A stretch of DNA of 5,554 nucleotides from Deltaproteobacteria bacterium (GTDB lineage Bacteria; Desulfobacterota; Syntrophia; Syntrophales; Smithellaceae): assembly GCA_009668925.1 (NCBI GenBank), contig SBEK01000221.1, positions 1-5,554 of the forward strand, read 5' to 3'. The notes beneath the pieces were generated by a model. The model ran no database searches. It worked only from the letters and a program-made list of their open reading frames with translations, and was not told where the DNA came from. The position numbers and the translations under genes were made by a program. Shown piece after piece: positions 1 to 5,282 of this stretch (position 1 is its first letter; each line of letters starts with the position of its first letter).

Positions 1-390
1 GATTCCATTCCCTTTGCCGGAGCGCCCGCTTTCAACAAAAGATATTTGAAAACGTACAAACGGATCAGCAACATGGAAGCCATCCAGAACTACATGGCCA
101 TGCAGGCTCTGGCCCGGGCCATTGCCGCGTCCGGGAAGGTTGACAGCGCCGCCGCCATTCGTGCGGCATTTCCCAAAGCTTTCCCGCTCATCGGAAGCCA
201 GTTCCCGACGGAGGCCCACGGCATTACGCAAGACGGGAGAATGGAAATATTCCCCTATGCCCAGATGATCAAAGACGGAAAACCGACCGCGCCGGAAGTT
301 TACGCCTGGTGGCCCAAGACCAAACAGGAATTCGAGCAGGTGAAGAAAGTATCCAAGTCGACCAGTCCGCTGATTTGGAAAACAAGATAG
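1..390 (+). CDS. ABC transporter substrate-binding protein, LivJ/LivK type, C-terminal part (5' end outside window)
   Basis: The frame is open from base 1 and ends at TAG 388-390, leaving 129 residues of a longer protein. The N-terminal signal peptide and first lobe lie upstream of the window. What is visible matches the end of periplasmic binding proteins of the Peripla_BP_6 family: a helix region (MEAIQNYMAMQALARAIAAS) where the family has its conserved 'YdA...lA.Ai..aG' stretch, then a 'G-x-T-Q-D-G-R-M' turn, and the closing 'PYAQMIKDGKPTAPEVYAWWP' type strand that normally reads 'i.q...G..v.vwP'. Such proteins bind branched-chain amino acids, amides or aromatic/aliphatic carboxylates in the periplasm and pass them to an ABC permease. 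A TTG at 46 can open a shorter frame, but the homology continues upstream of it, so it is not the start. The ligand cannot be told from this fragment. It is not closely similar to the second binding protein at 2414-3901. Confidence 0.85.
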   Translation, partial: DSIPFAGAPAFNKRYLKTYKRISNMEAIQNYMAMQALARAIAASGKVDSAAAIRAAFPKAFPLIGSQFPTEAHGITQDGRMEIFPYAQMIKDGKPTAPEVYAWWPKTKQEFEQVKKVSKSTSPLIWKTR

Positions 391-417
391 CCTCGGCCGC
401 GAAACAGCCGTGCATAA

Positions 418-478
418 AAGCCGGCCTGCTTTTGTCCCAGATGGTTTGCGAATCATTTCTGCAAGAGCAGGCCGGCTT
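418..478. repeat. Long inverted repeat (hairpin) 27 bases after the binding-protein stop codon
   Basis: Bases 418-430 and 466-478 are perfect reverse complements (13 pairs, GC-rich GCCGGCCTGC core). The stem can be extended five more pairs (431-435 with 461-465) by allowing G-U pairs, leaving a 25-base loop. On the plus strand the stem is followed by TCCAAAAG, not a T run, so it is a poor intrinsic terminator in that direction. On the minus strand it is followed by TTTTAT. The position just after a stop codon suits an mRNA 3'-end stabiliser, a REP-like palindromic unit or a weak terminator. Which of these applies is inference. Confidence 0.6.
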
Positions 479-715
479 CCAAAAGATAGCAAACGGGTTG
501 TCCGAATCACCATGAAAAGCCGTTGCCGCCGCATTCATATTTTTCAAACACGCCATCATTTGTTTAATTCCGCTCACGCGGGACGGGCGCTAATTCTCGG
601 CAGCCGGCGGCATCAGGACGCGCATTTCATGTCCCGACAGCCTGCTGTGAGATGCCTGCTCTCTTTTTTATTTTTGTTGTTTTCAGAAAAGCCTTTATTC
701 GAAAAATCAGGAAAT

Positions 716-723
716 GGGGGAAG
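716..723 (+). promoter_or_regulatory. Ribosome binding site deciding the CoA ligase start
   Basis: The purine run GGGGGAAG sits directly before the ATG at 726 at a usable spacing. The in-frame ATG at 714 has only AGGA immediately against it (one base between), which is too close for initiation. This favours the start at 726. Confidence 0.55.
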
Positions 724-725
724 AT

Positions 726-2369
726 ATGGAACAAGAAAAGACATACCTGCCGGGGGAAAACTACACCTATCAACTGCTGATCAAGCATATCCTGGAATCG
801 GCCCGCTTTTTGTCGCCGGATCAGGAAATCGTCTTCGCGGACAAGCTACGCTATAATTATACCACGCTGATCGAACGGATCCACAAACTTGCCGGCGCGC
901 TCGATCACCTCGGCGTCGGGAGAGGCGACACGGTCTGCGTTTTTGACTATGACTCCCACCGGTATCTGGAATGCTACTTTGCCATTCCGGTCATCGGTGC
1001 CGTGCTGCATACGCAAAACTGGCGTCTCTCGCCGGAGCAAATTCTCTACACGATGAACCACGCTGAGGACAAAGTTGTCATCATTCATACGGACTTCCTG
1101 CCGATCCTGGAAAGCATCTGGGACAAACTCACCACCGTGAAGAAAGTCATTTTGATCTCCGACACGGAACAAGAATCGCCGACAAAAATTCCCTGGGACG
1201 GCGAATATGAGAAAATGGTGGCCCAAGCCAGGCCGATGGACGAGTTCCCGGATTTTGACGAGAATACACGGGCCTCGACTTTTTATACCACGGGGACGAC
1301 CGGCCTGCCGAAGGGCGTTTATTTTTCGCATCGCCAGCTGGTCCTGCAGTGCCTCATCCAGCACACCGCGACGGGGGCGTATGATTCCAAAGTCCGCTTC
1401 CGGTCGCAGGATGTTTACATGCCTTTAACACCGATGTTTCATGTTCATGCCTGGGGATATCCCTATGCGGCGACGCTTCTCGGGATGAAGCAGGTCTATC
1501 CCGGCCGCTATGAACCCAAAGCGCTCATCAACCTTATTGTGAAGGAGCGGGTGACCTTTTCGCACTGCGTGCCGACGATTCTGCAGATGGTCTTGAACGC
1601 GCTTCCCAGGGATGTGGATCTGTCGTTCTGGAATGTCGTCATCGGCGGCGCTTTGCTCACCAAAGGTCTGGCCCTGGCGGTCATGGAACGGGGGATCAAC
1701 ATCATGGCGGGATACGGCATGTCGGAAACCTGTCCGCTTTTGACGACCGCAAACCTGAAACCCAGGATGCTGCAGGACCCGCCGGAAAAGCAGGTCGACA
1801 CCTTGATCAGAACGGGTCTGCCGGCGCCGTTTGTTTATATCCGCCTCTTCGATCCCGCCGGCAGGGCCGTCCCGCACGACGGGGTTTCCACGGGAGAAAT
1901 CTGTCTCCGGTCGCCGCTCCTCACCCAAGGCTATCACAATGATCCGGAGCGCACCAAAGAGCTGTGGGTGAACGGCTGGCTGCACACCGGAGATATCGGT
2001 TATATCGACGCCGAAGGCTACCTGCAGGTGACCGACAGAATTAAAGACGTCATTAAAACCGGCGGCGAATGGATTTCTTCTTTAGAGCTGGAAGATCTCC
2101 TGAGCCATCATGCGGCTGTTGCGGAGGCGGCGGCCATCGGCATTGCGGATGCCAAATGGGGGGAGAGGCCTTTGATGATTGCGGTCCTTCGGTCCGAATA
2201 TAAAAATAAAGTGTCGGGCGACGACCTGCGCAAGTTCCTGCAAAAGGAATCCGAGGCCGGCAAAATTCCCAAGTACGGCATTCCCGACCGGGTGGAAATT
2301 GTCGAGGCCCTGCCGAAAACGAGCGTCGGAAAAACGAACAAGATCGAACTGAGAAAATTGTTTAAGTAA
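726..2369 (+). CDS. Fatty-acid/carboxylic-acid--CoA ligase (AMP-forming, ANL superfamily, AlkK/FadD-like)
   Basis: This cytoplasmic or membrane-associated enzyme would activate a carboxylic acid with ATP, via an acyl-adenylate, to acyl-CoA. All core adenylation motifs are present. Counted from the 726 start (547 aa), the phosphate-binding loop YTTGTTGLPKG is at 187-197, GYGMSET at 329-335, the ribose-binding Asp is D423 in GWLHTGDIG, the hinge and CoA-binding motif begins DRIKDVIKTGGEW at 437, and the catalytic Lys K536 lies in PKTSVGKTNK. Length and motif order are normal for medium/long-chain acyl-CoA ligases, and the enzyme looks intact. An in-frame ATG at 714 would add four residues but has a badly spaced ribosome site. 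The gene is 44 bases upstream of a substrate-binding protein gene and probably cotranscribed with it, which suggests use of an imported acid. The chain length, or an aromatic rather than aliphatic substrate, cannot be read from the motifs. Confidence 0.93.
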   Translation: MEQEKTYLPGENYTYQLLIKHILESARFLSPDQEIVFADKLRYNYTTLIERIHKLAGALDHLGVGRGDTVCVFDYDSHRYLECYFAIPVIGAVLHTQNWRLSPEQILYTMNHAEDKVVIIHTDFLPILESIWDKLTTVKKVILISDTEQESPTKIPWDGEYEKMVAQARPMDEFPDFDENTRASTFYTTGTTGLPKGVYFSHRQLVLQCLIQHTATGAYDSKVRFRSQDVYMPLTPMFHVHAWGYPYAATLLGMKQVYPGRYEPKALINLIVKERVTFSHCVPTILQMVLNALPRDVDLSFWNVVIGGALLTKGLALAVMERGINIMAGYGMSETCPLLTTANLKPRMLQDPPEKQVDTLIRTGLPAPFVYIRLFDPAGRAVPHDGVSTGEICLRSPLLTQGYHNDPERTKELWVNGWLHTGDIGYIDAEGYLQVTDRIKDVIKTGGEWISSLELEDLLSHHAAVAEAAAIGIADAKWGERPLMIAVLRSEYKNKVSGDDLRKFLQKESEAGKIPKYGIPDRVEIVEALPKTSVGKTNKIELRKLFK

Positions 2370-2400
2370 GTGTCCACAACATCTTATTAAAGATCCAGGA

Positions 2401-2406
2401 AAGGAG
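2401..2406 (+). promoter_or_regulatory. Strong Shine-Dalgarno site of the second binding-protein gene
   Basis: AAGGAG lies 7 bases before ATG 2414. An in-frame TTG at 2408 would be only one base from it, so ATG 2414 is the better start. Confidence 0.8.
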
Positions 2407-2413
2407 TTTGCTT

Positions 2414-3901
2414 ATGCGATGGAAGAAAAGGGAGAGACTGATCTTTGTATGCATTTTCGCGCTTACGTTTCTGCTGGCGTTTGGTTCATCTTCGGTGATG
2501 GCGGCCAAGGCAAAGGATAAACCGGTTAAAGCGGCGACTGTAGATCCGGCCGATGCCTGGCAGGCCAAGCCCAATTTTGTTTTTGACCCGAACAAGGTAT
2601 CCGACATGTCCGATTTTGACCCGGGCAACGTCGTGATGCCCACAGGCGACACGATCAAGATCGGCGTCATGGCGCCCTTCTCCGGCCCGGCGGCGCTGAA
2701 CGGCGAAATGGTCTGGGTGGTGACGAGTTGGGTGGCCCACGATATCAACAAGCGCGGCGGGATTTTCGTGGACGGCAAGAGGAAAAAGATCGAGATCATC
2801 AAGGGCGACCACATGTCCAAGGCGGACCACTGCAAGAAGGTCGCAGAAAGGCTGGTCCTCCAGGATAAGGTCCACGTCCTCTGGGGCACCAACGGCAGCA
2901 ACATGATGAAGATCATCAACGAAGTGGCCGGCAAGTATAAAGTGATCGCGCAGAACGCCTGCGCCCTCTCCGACGATCTGCAGGATGCGACCAACTTCAA
3001 CCGGTATGCTTTCATGTCGTCGATGAGCACCGAGCAGGCCGGCAGATCGCTCGCGTACTACTACGGCCAGATCCGCAAGAAGGAGACGAAGTTCTATATC
3101 CTGTGCCAGGATTATTCTTTCGGCCGCGGGATGGCCGACGGCTTCAAGAAGGGCTTGAAGGAATACTTTCCTGAGGCGCAGCTCGTGGGCGAGGATTATC
3201 ACAAGCTCTTCCTGACCGACTTTGCCCCTTACCTGACCAAAATCAGGGCCTCGGGCGCCGAAGTCATCTTTACGGGCGACTGGACCCCCGACGCAGGCAA
3301 CCTTCTGAAGCAGTCGCGGCATATGGGGATCATGCTCCCCTTTGCCAACGTCTTCATGAACGAGCCCAATTCGCTCAACGAAACCGGCATCGAAGGGACG
3401 AAGGGACTGACCAATATCGACCAGACCAACACCCCGCCCCCCGTATTTGATTCGCCGGGGCGCATCCGGATGTACAAAATGTGGAACGGCAACTGGCGGA
3501 ACAAATGGAAGGCCCCTTACAACACGCCGCTCTTCGAGCACGGCGGCACGACGATGCAGTCCTGGATGATGCAGACCTACTGGCTCCTGAGCGTCATGGA
3601 GCGGGTCAAGAGCACCGATCCCGAAAAGATTATCAAACTCTGGGAAGGCGATACCTTCAAGACGGTGACCGGAAAAGTCATGAAGATGCGCTCCTGCGAT
3701 CACATGGTGATCCAGGACCTGCTGGTCACGCAGTACGTTCCGCCGTCCGAGCAGAAGGTGAGCTTCAACATTCCGCCTTACTACTGGTACAAGGGCGCTT
3801 CCTACATGGGCCCGGCCTGGAAGATCCCCGCCGGGAAAGTCCTCCCGCCCATGGATCAGAAACTGGATCGCTGTAAAGGCAAGAACGACTGGGGAGAATA
3901 A
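2414..3901 (+). CDS. Periplasmic ABC transporter substrate-binding protein (Peripla_BP_6 / LivJ-like), long form
   Basis: This 495-residue protein has a clear Sec signal peptide: a basic n-region (RWKKRER, residues 2-8), a hydrophobic core at about 9-23, and likely cleavage after A30 (SSVMA/AKA). A charged linker of about 50 residues follows, then the type I periplasmic binding fold: first strand IKIGVMAPFSGP at 81-92, a hinge/ligand region with GTNGSN at 158-163, second-lobe strand YILCQDYSFGRGMADGF at 228-244, and the family's late motif MRSCDH at 425-430. It should bind an amino acid, amide or organic acid and deliver it to a Liv-type permease. At 495 aa it is longer than typical LivJ/LivK (about 370-400), with extra residues at both ends. 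The start is set by AAGGAG at 2401-2406. The gene follows the CoA ligase by 44 bases, but no permease or ATPase gene follows it. The ligand is unknown. Confidence 0.92.
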   Translation: MRWKKRERLIFVCIFALTFLLAFGSSSVMAAKAKDKPVKAATVDPADAWQAKPNFVFDPNKVSDMSDFDPGNVVMPTGDTIKIGVMAPFSGPAALNGEMVWVVTSWVAHDINKRGGIFVDGKRKKIEIIKGDHMSKADHCKKVAERLVLQDKVHVLWGTNGSNMMKIINEVAGKYKVIAQNACALSDDLQDATNFNRYAFMSSMSTEQAGRSLAYYYGQIRKKETKFYILCQDYSFGRGMADGFKKGLKEYFPEAQLVGEDYHKLFLTDFAPYLTKIRASGAEVIFTGDWTPDAGNLLKQSRHMGIMLPFANVFMNEPNSLNETGIEGTKGLTNIDQTNTPPPVFDSPGRIRMYKMWNGNWRNKWKAPYNTPLFEHGGTTMQSWMMQTYWLLSVMERVKSTDPEKIIKLWEGDTFKTVTGKVMKMRSCDHMVIQDLLVTQYVPPSEQKVSFNIPPYYWYKGASYMGPAWKIPAGKVLPPMDQKLDRCKGKNDWGE

Positions 3902-3944
3902 AATAAGGCATGACTTAAGCAAGGCCGGGACAGGAAATCAACAC

Positions 3945-3981
3945 AGAGGAATTGCCCATGACCCACCTGATGAGGGCCTGA
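3945..3981 (+). pseudogene. Ribosome site plus ATG opening a 7-codon frame (possible remnant of a truncated downstream gene)
   Basis: AGAGGA (3945-3950) lies 7 bases before ATG 3958, a textbook start arrangement 57 bases after the binding-protein stop. The frame encodes only MTHLMRA before TGA at 3979-3981. In Liv-type operons a permease gene commonly follows the binding-protein gene, so this may be the surviving start of such a gene. The conserved part of repeat copy 1 begins at 3966, inside this frame, as if the original gene had been replaced there. It could instead be a chance start or a tiny leader peptide. Too little is left to identify a family. Confidence 0.3.
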
Positions 3982-4040
3982 TTTAGAAATTTAACGTGGT
4001 ACAGTAACGCCTGCAAGCGAAAGACAAGCTTGCAGGCGTT
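3966..4040. repeat. Hairpin-bearing direct repeat, copy 1
   Basis: Two blocks recur in copy 2. Block 1 (3966-3985) matches 17 of 20 bases and block 2 (4006-4040) matches 31 of 35. They are separated by 20 poorly conserved bases. Block 2 is a perfect 13-pair hairpin (4006-4018 with 4028-4040) with the purine-rich 9-base loop GAAAGACAA. The sequence after the stem, TCCATATTCG, lacks a T run, so this is at best a weak terminator for the binding-protein gene 105 bases upstream. Confidence 0.7.
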
Positions 4041-4096
4041 TCCATATTCGTCACGATGTTTCTTTCATTTGAGCACAGGCGGAAATGTATCTCTTT

Positions 4097-4126
4097 CGTC
4101 ATACCGGCGAAGGACGGGATCCAGGG
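4097..4126. repeat. Fragment resembling the widespread 'SGESRNP' intergenic repeat
   Basis: The bases run CGTCATACCGGCGAAGG and continue to CCAGGG, and in one frame read RHTGEGRDPG. This closely parallels the dispersed proteobacterial repeat whose spurious translation reads SGESRNP. An imperfect stem (4101-4106 with 4115-4120, one mismatch) with loop GCGAAGGA is present, as in that family. Only one half of the usual double element is visible. Assignment is by remembered pattern and not by a search. Confidence 0.45.
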
Positions 4127-4139
4127 CTTTTGGCGTCTG

Positions 4140-4212
4140 CCTGATGGTTGCCTGATTTATAACTGAGCGGAGCGGAAGACGCCTGCAAACGAAAGAGAAG
4201 CTTGCAGGCGTC
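4140..4212. repeat. Hairpin-bearing direct repeat, copy 2
   Basis: Block 1 (4140-4159) and block 2 (4178-4212) repeat copy 1 at an offset of 172-174 bases, separated here by 18 unrelated bases. Block 2 forms an 11-pair stem (4178-4188 with 4202-4212), then one mismatch and one further pair around the loop. The outermost pair is G-C here and A-T in copy 1, so both sides changed together. On the minus strand the hairpin lies about 128 bases past the dehydrogenase stop codon, so it could mark that transcript's 3' end, although no T tract follows. Confidence 0.7.
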
Positions 4213-4250
4213 AAAATGTGAATCAGAGACGGATAAGAAAAAGGCTGCAA

Positions 4251-4311
4251 TTTGTCCAGCCCATACCATTCATGATGAACGGATCTTTCACCGGGTCCGG
4301 CAACCATTCCG
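4251..4311 (-). pseudogene. Degenerate duplicate of the dehydrogenase C-terminal end
   Basis: Aligned with 4346-4407, the end of the adjacent dehydrogenase gene, this stretch matches 43 of 54 columns over its best part with one single-base gap. The offset is 96 bases (32 codons), so the duplicate lies in the same frame as the intact gene, beyond its stop codon. It translates as LPDPVKDPFIMNGMG against LPGPLKERFIMKSMG in the real protein. After that, one base is missing; restoring it gives GLDKL, which is how the real protein ends. The in-frame run past the gene's stop continues to TGA at 4223-4225. This is the tail of a tandem paralogue or a local duplication that has decayed. It has no start and no complete domain. 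Confidence 0.65.
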
Positions 4312-4339
4312 ATTTTATGCGCCCAGAGCCCTGAACTTT

Positions 4340-5203
4340 TTACAATTTATCGAGCCCCATGCTCTTCATGATGAACCGCTCTTTGAGCGGGCCCGGCAAT
4401 AGTCTGGAAAGAATTCGGGCCGGTTTTGCGCCGGGCCCGGCCAGATAAATCCGTTTTGGTTTGGGCGAGGTGAGGGCATGCACAATCGGCTGGGCAGCCT
4501 GATCGGCGAGGAGTCCGCTTCTTCCGGCGGAGGCGAAGTATTCAAAGGCCCGGCGCTGCCTTGCCGCATAAAGCGTGTCAAATTCCGGCGGGTATTGGCA
4601 GGCCAGGTCCGCCGTCGCTTTTTCGACGCGGTCCCACAACGCGGTTTGGACGCCTCCGTAAATCATGAGGATCACCTTCACGCCGTGGGGCAGCAATTCC
4701 ATCCTGAGCGCTTCGGAAATGCCGTTCACCGCCATTTTTGCGGACGAATAAATGCCGTGGAAAGGCGTCACCCACAAAGACGTCAGGGAACTGACATTGA
4801 CGATTCTTCCCTGCGATTGACGGATCAGCGGGAGAAAGGCCTGGGTGACCGCCAGCAGCCCGAAGACGTTGGCGTCATAGAGCCGGCGAAAATCCGCCAG
4901 CGGCGTATATTCCAGAGGCGCCCGAAAGGAAATTCCCGCATTATTGACCAGGCCCCACAGTCCCTTGCTCCCCAGGGCCCCTGCGATTTGCTCCCGGGCG
5001 CGGGCGATGGAATCTTCATCCATGACGTCCATCAGCACAGGCGTCAGATTTCCGGAAGCGGCCCTTTGCAGATCGTCCGCATCCTTCTTTTGTCTGACCG
5101 AGGCAAAAACGGGATATCCCAGTTTAGCGAGCAGAAGCGCCGTAGCCCTCCCAATACCGGTCGAAGCGCCGGTTACGAAAACAGCCCCTTTGACCTGTTC
5201 CAT
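4340..5203 (-). CDS. Short-chain dehydrogenase/reductase (classical SDR, SDR9C/retinol-dehydrogenase/BDH1-like)
   Basis: This 287-residue cytoplasmic oxidoreductase should interconvert an alcohol and a ketone or aldehyde with NAD(P). The Rossmann glycine motif TGASTGIG is at residues 11-18, NNAG at 87-90, catalytic Asn N112, Ser in NVSS at 138-139, and the YxxxK pair Y152/K156 in YSSAK. The run GLWGLVNNAGI is characteristic of the retinol dehydrogenase/3-hydroxybutyrate dehydrogenase 1 branch (SDR9C). R37 after the second strand may favour NADP. After strand six, where classical SDRs usually have PG, this protein reads IYGGVQT, so the usual proline is replaced. The C-terminal extension (about 250-287) is basic and hydrophobic and could act as a lid or membrane contact. 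The start is supported by AGGAGG 10 bases upstream. The gene follows a HAD phosphatase gene by 75 bases on the same strand. The substrate is unknown. Confidence 0.93.
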   Translation of the reverse strand: MEQVKGAVFVTGASTGIGRATALLLAKLGYPVFASVRQKKDADDLQRAASGNLTPVLMDVMDEDSIARAREQIAGALGSKGLWGLVNNAGISFRAPLEYTPLADFRRLYDANVFGLLAVTQAFLPLIRQSQGRIVNVSSLTSLWVTPFHGIYSSAKMAVNGISEALRMELLPHGVKVILMIYGGVQTALWDRVEKATADLACQYPPEFDTLYAARQRRAFEYFASAGRSGLLADQAAQPIVHALTSPKPKRIYLAGPGAKPARILSRLLPGPLKERFIMKSMGLDKL

Positions 5204-5213
5204 TTCCTTTCTT

Positions 5214-5219
5214 CCTCCT
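5214..5219 (-). promoter_or_regulatory. Shine-Dalgarno site of the dehydrogenase gene
   Basis: On the minus strand a perfect AGGAGG lies 10 bases before ATG (5203-5201), inside a longer purine-rich tract. This confirms the start methionine of the dehydrogenase. Confidence 0.75.
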
Positions 5220-5247
5220 TCCTTTCGTATTTTTTGTTAACTTCAGT

Positions 5248-5282
5248 CATTCACTATTCACCATTCACTATTTACTATTCAT
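5248..5282. repeat. Heptanucleotide tandem repeat (five units)
   Basis: Five consecutive 7-base units read CATTCAC, TATTCAC, CATTCAC, TATTTAC, TATTCAT on the plus strand (GTGAATR on the minus strand). The array fills the spacer between the HAD gene and the dehydrogenase gene, and its last unit contains the HAD stop codon (TGA, 5281-5279 on the minus strand). Short heptamer arrays of this kind occur in spacers of many bacteria and can change length by slippage. Confidence 0.8.

Larger units (their letters stand above)
391..725. other. Intergenic spacer without a supported gene
   Basis: These 335 bases separate the first binding-protein gene from the CoA ligase gene. Open frames cross the region on both strands, but they overlap flanking genes and show no family signature, so I do not call them. 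The main structure is the long hairpin at 418-478. A T-rich run lies at about 661-683, just before the ligase gene. I could not find a well-spaced -35/-10 pair, although the distance suggests that the ligase operon has its own promoter here. Confidence 0.6.
3902..4339. other. Convergent intergenic mosaic of repeats and gene remnants
   Basis: This 438-base stretch lies between two converging genes and contains no credible complete gene. From left to right it holds a ribosome site with an ATG opening a 7-codon frame, copy 1 of a hairpin repeat, a short fragment resembling a dispersed proteobacterial repeat, copy 2 of the hairpin repeat, and a degenerate copy of the dehydrogenase C-terminus. Short frames crossing the region have no recognisable family signature. 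The hairpins could act as bidirectional transcription barriers, but neither has a good T tract. Confidence 0.7.

Noticed and set aside
269..577. A 102-codon minus-strand frame over the spacer hairpin and the end of the first binding-protein gene
   Set aside because: Its first 30 residues look somewhat protein-like, but it runs through a long inverted repeat and antisense to a real gene, and matches no family I recognise.
579..636. Inverted CGGGAC/GTCCCG hexamers in the first spacer
   Set aside because: They are six bases separated by more than 40, which is expected by chance in GC-rich DNA.
655..683. A T-rich run preceded by a small ACAGC/GCTGT palindrome, considered as an intrinsic terminator
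   Set aside because: The stem is only about five pairs with a two-base loop and is not adjacent to the T run. It also sits directly before the ligase gene, so I do not call it.
410..856. A 148-codon plus-strand frame crossing the spacer into the CoA ligase gene
   Set aside because: It overlaps the ligase start in another frame, has no convincing ribosome site and shows no domain. The hydrophobic run near its middle is just the T-rich tract.
2486..3922. A 478-codon open frame on the minus strand covering nearly all of the second binding-protein gene
   Set aside because: It lies opposite a gene with a clear signal peptide and family motifs. Its product is rich in His, Arg, Gly and Val with no recognisable domain, as expected from the reverse complement of a GC-biased gene. 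No separate start signal stands out.
4065..4307. An 80-codon minus-strand frame after the dehydrogenase gene
   Set aside because: It contains GLDKL only because of the single-base deletion in the degenerate duplicate. The rest runs through the repeats and has no family signature.
4202..4402. A short plus-strand frame between copy 2 of the repeat and the dehydrogenase end
   Set aside because: It is antisense to the dehydrogenase tail and its degenerate duplicate, and starts within the repeat itself.
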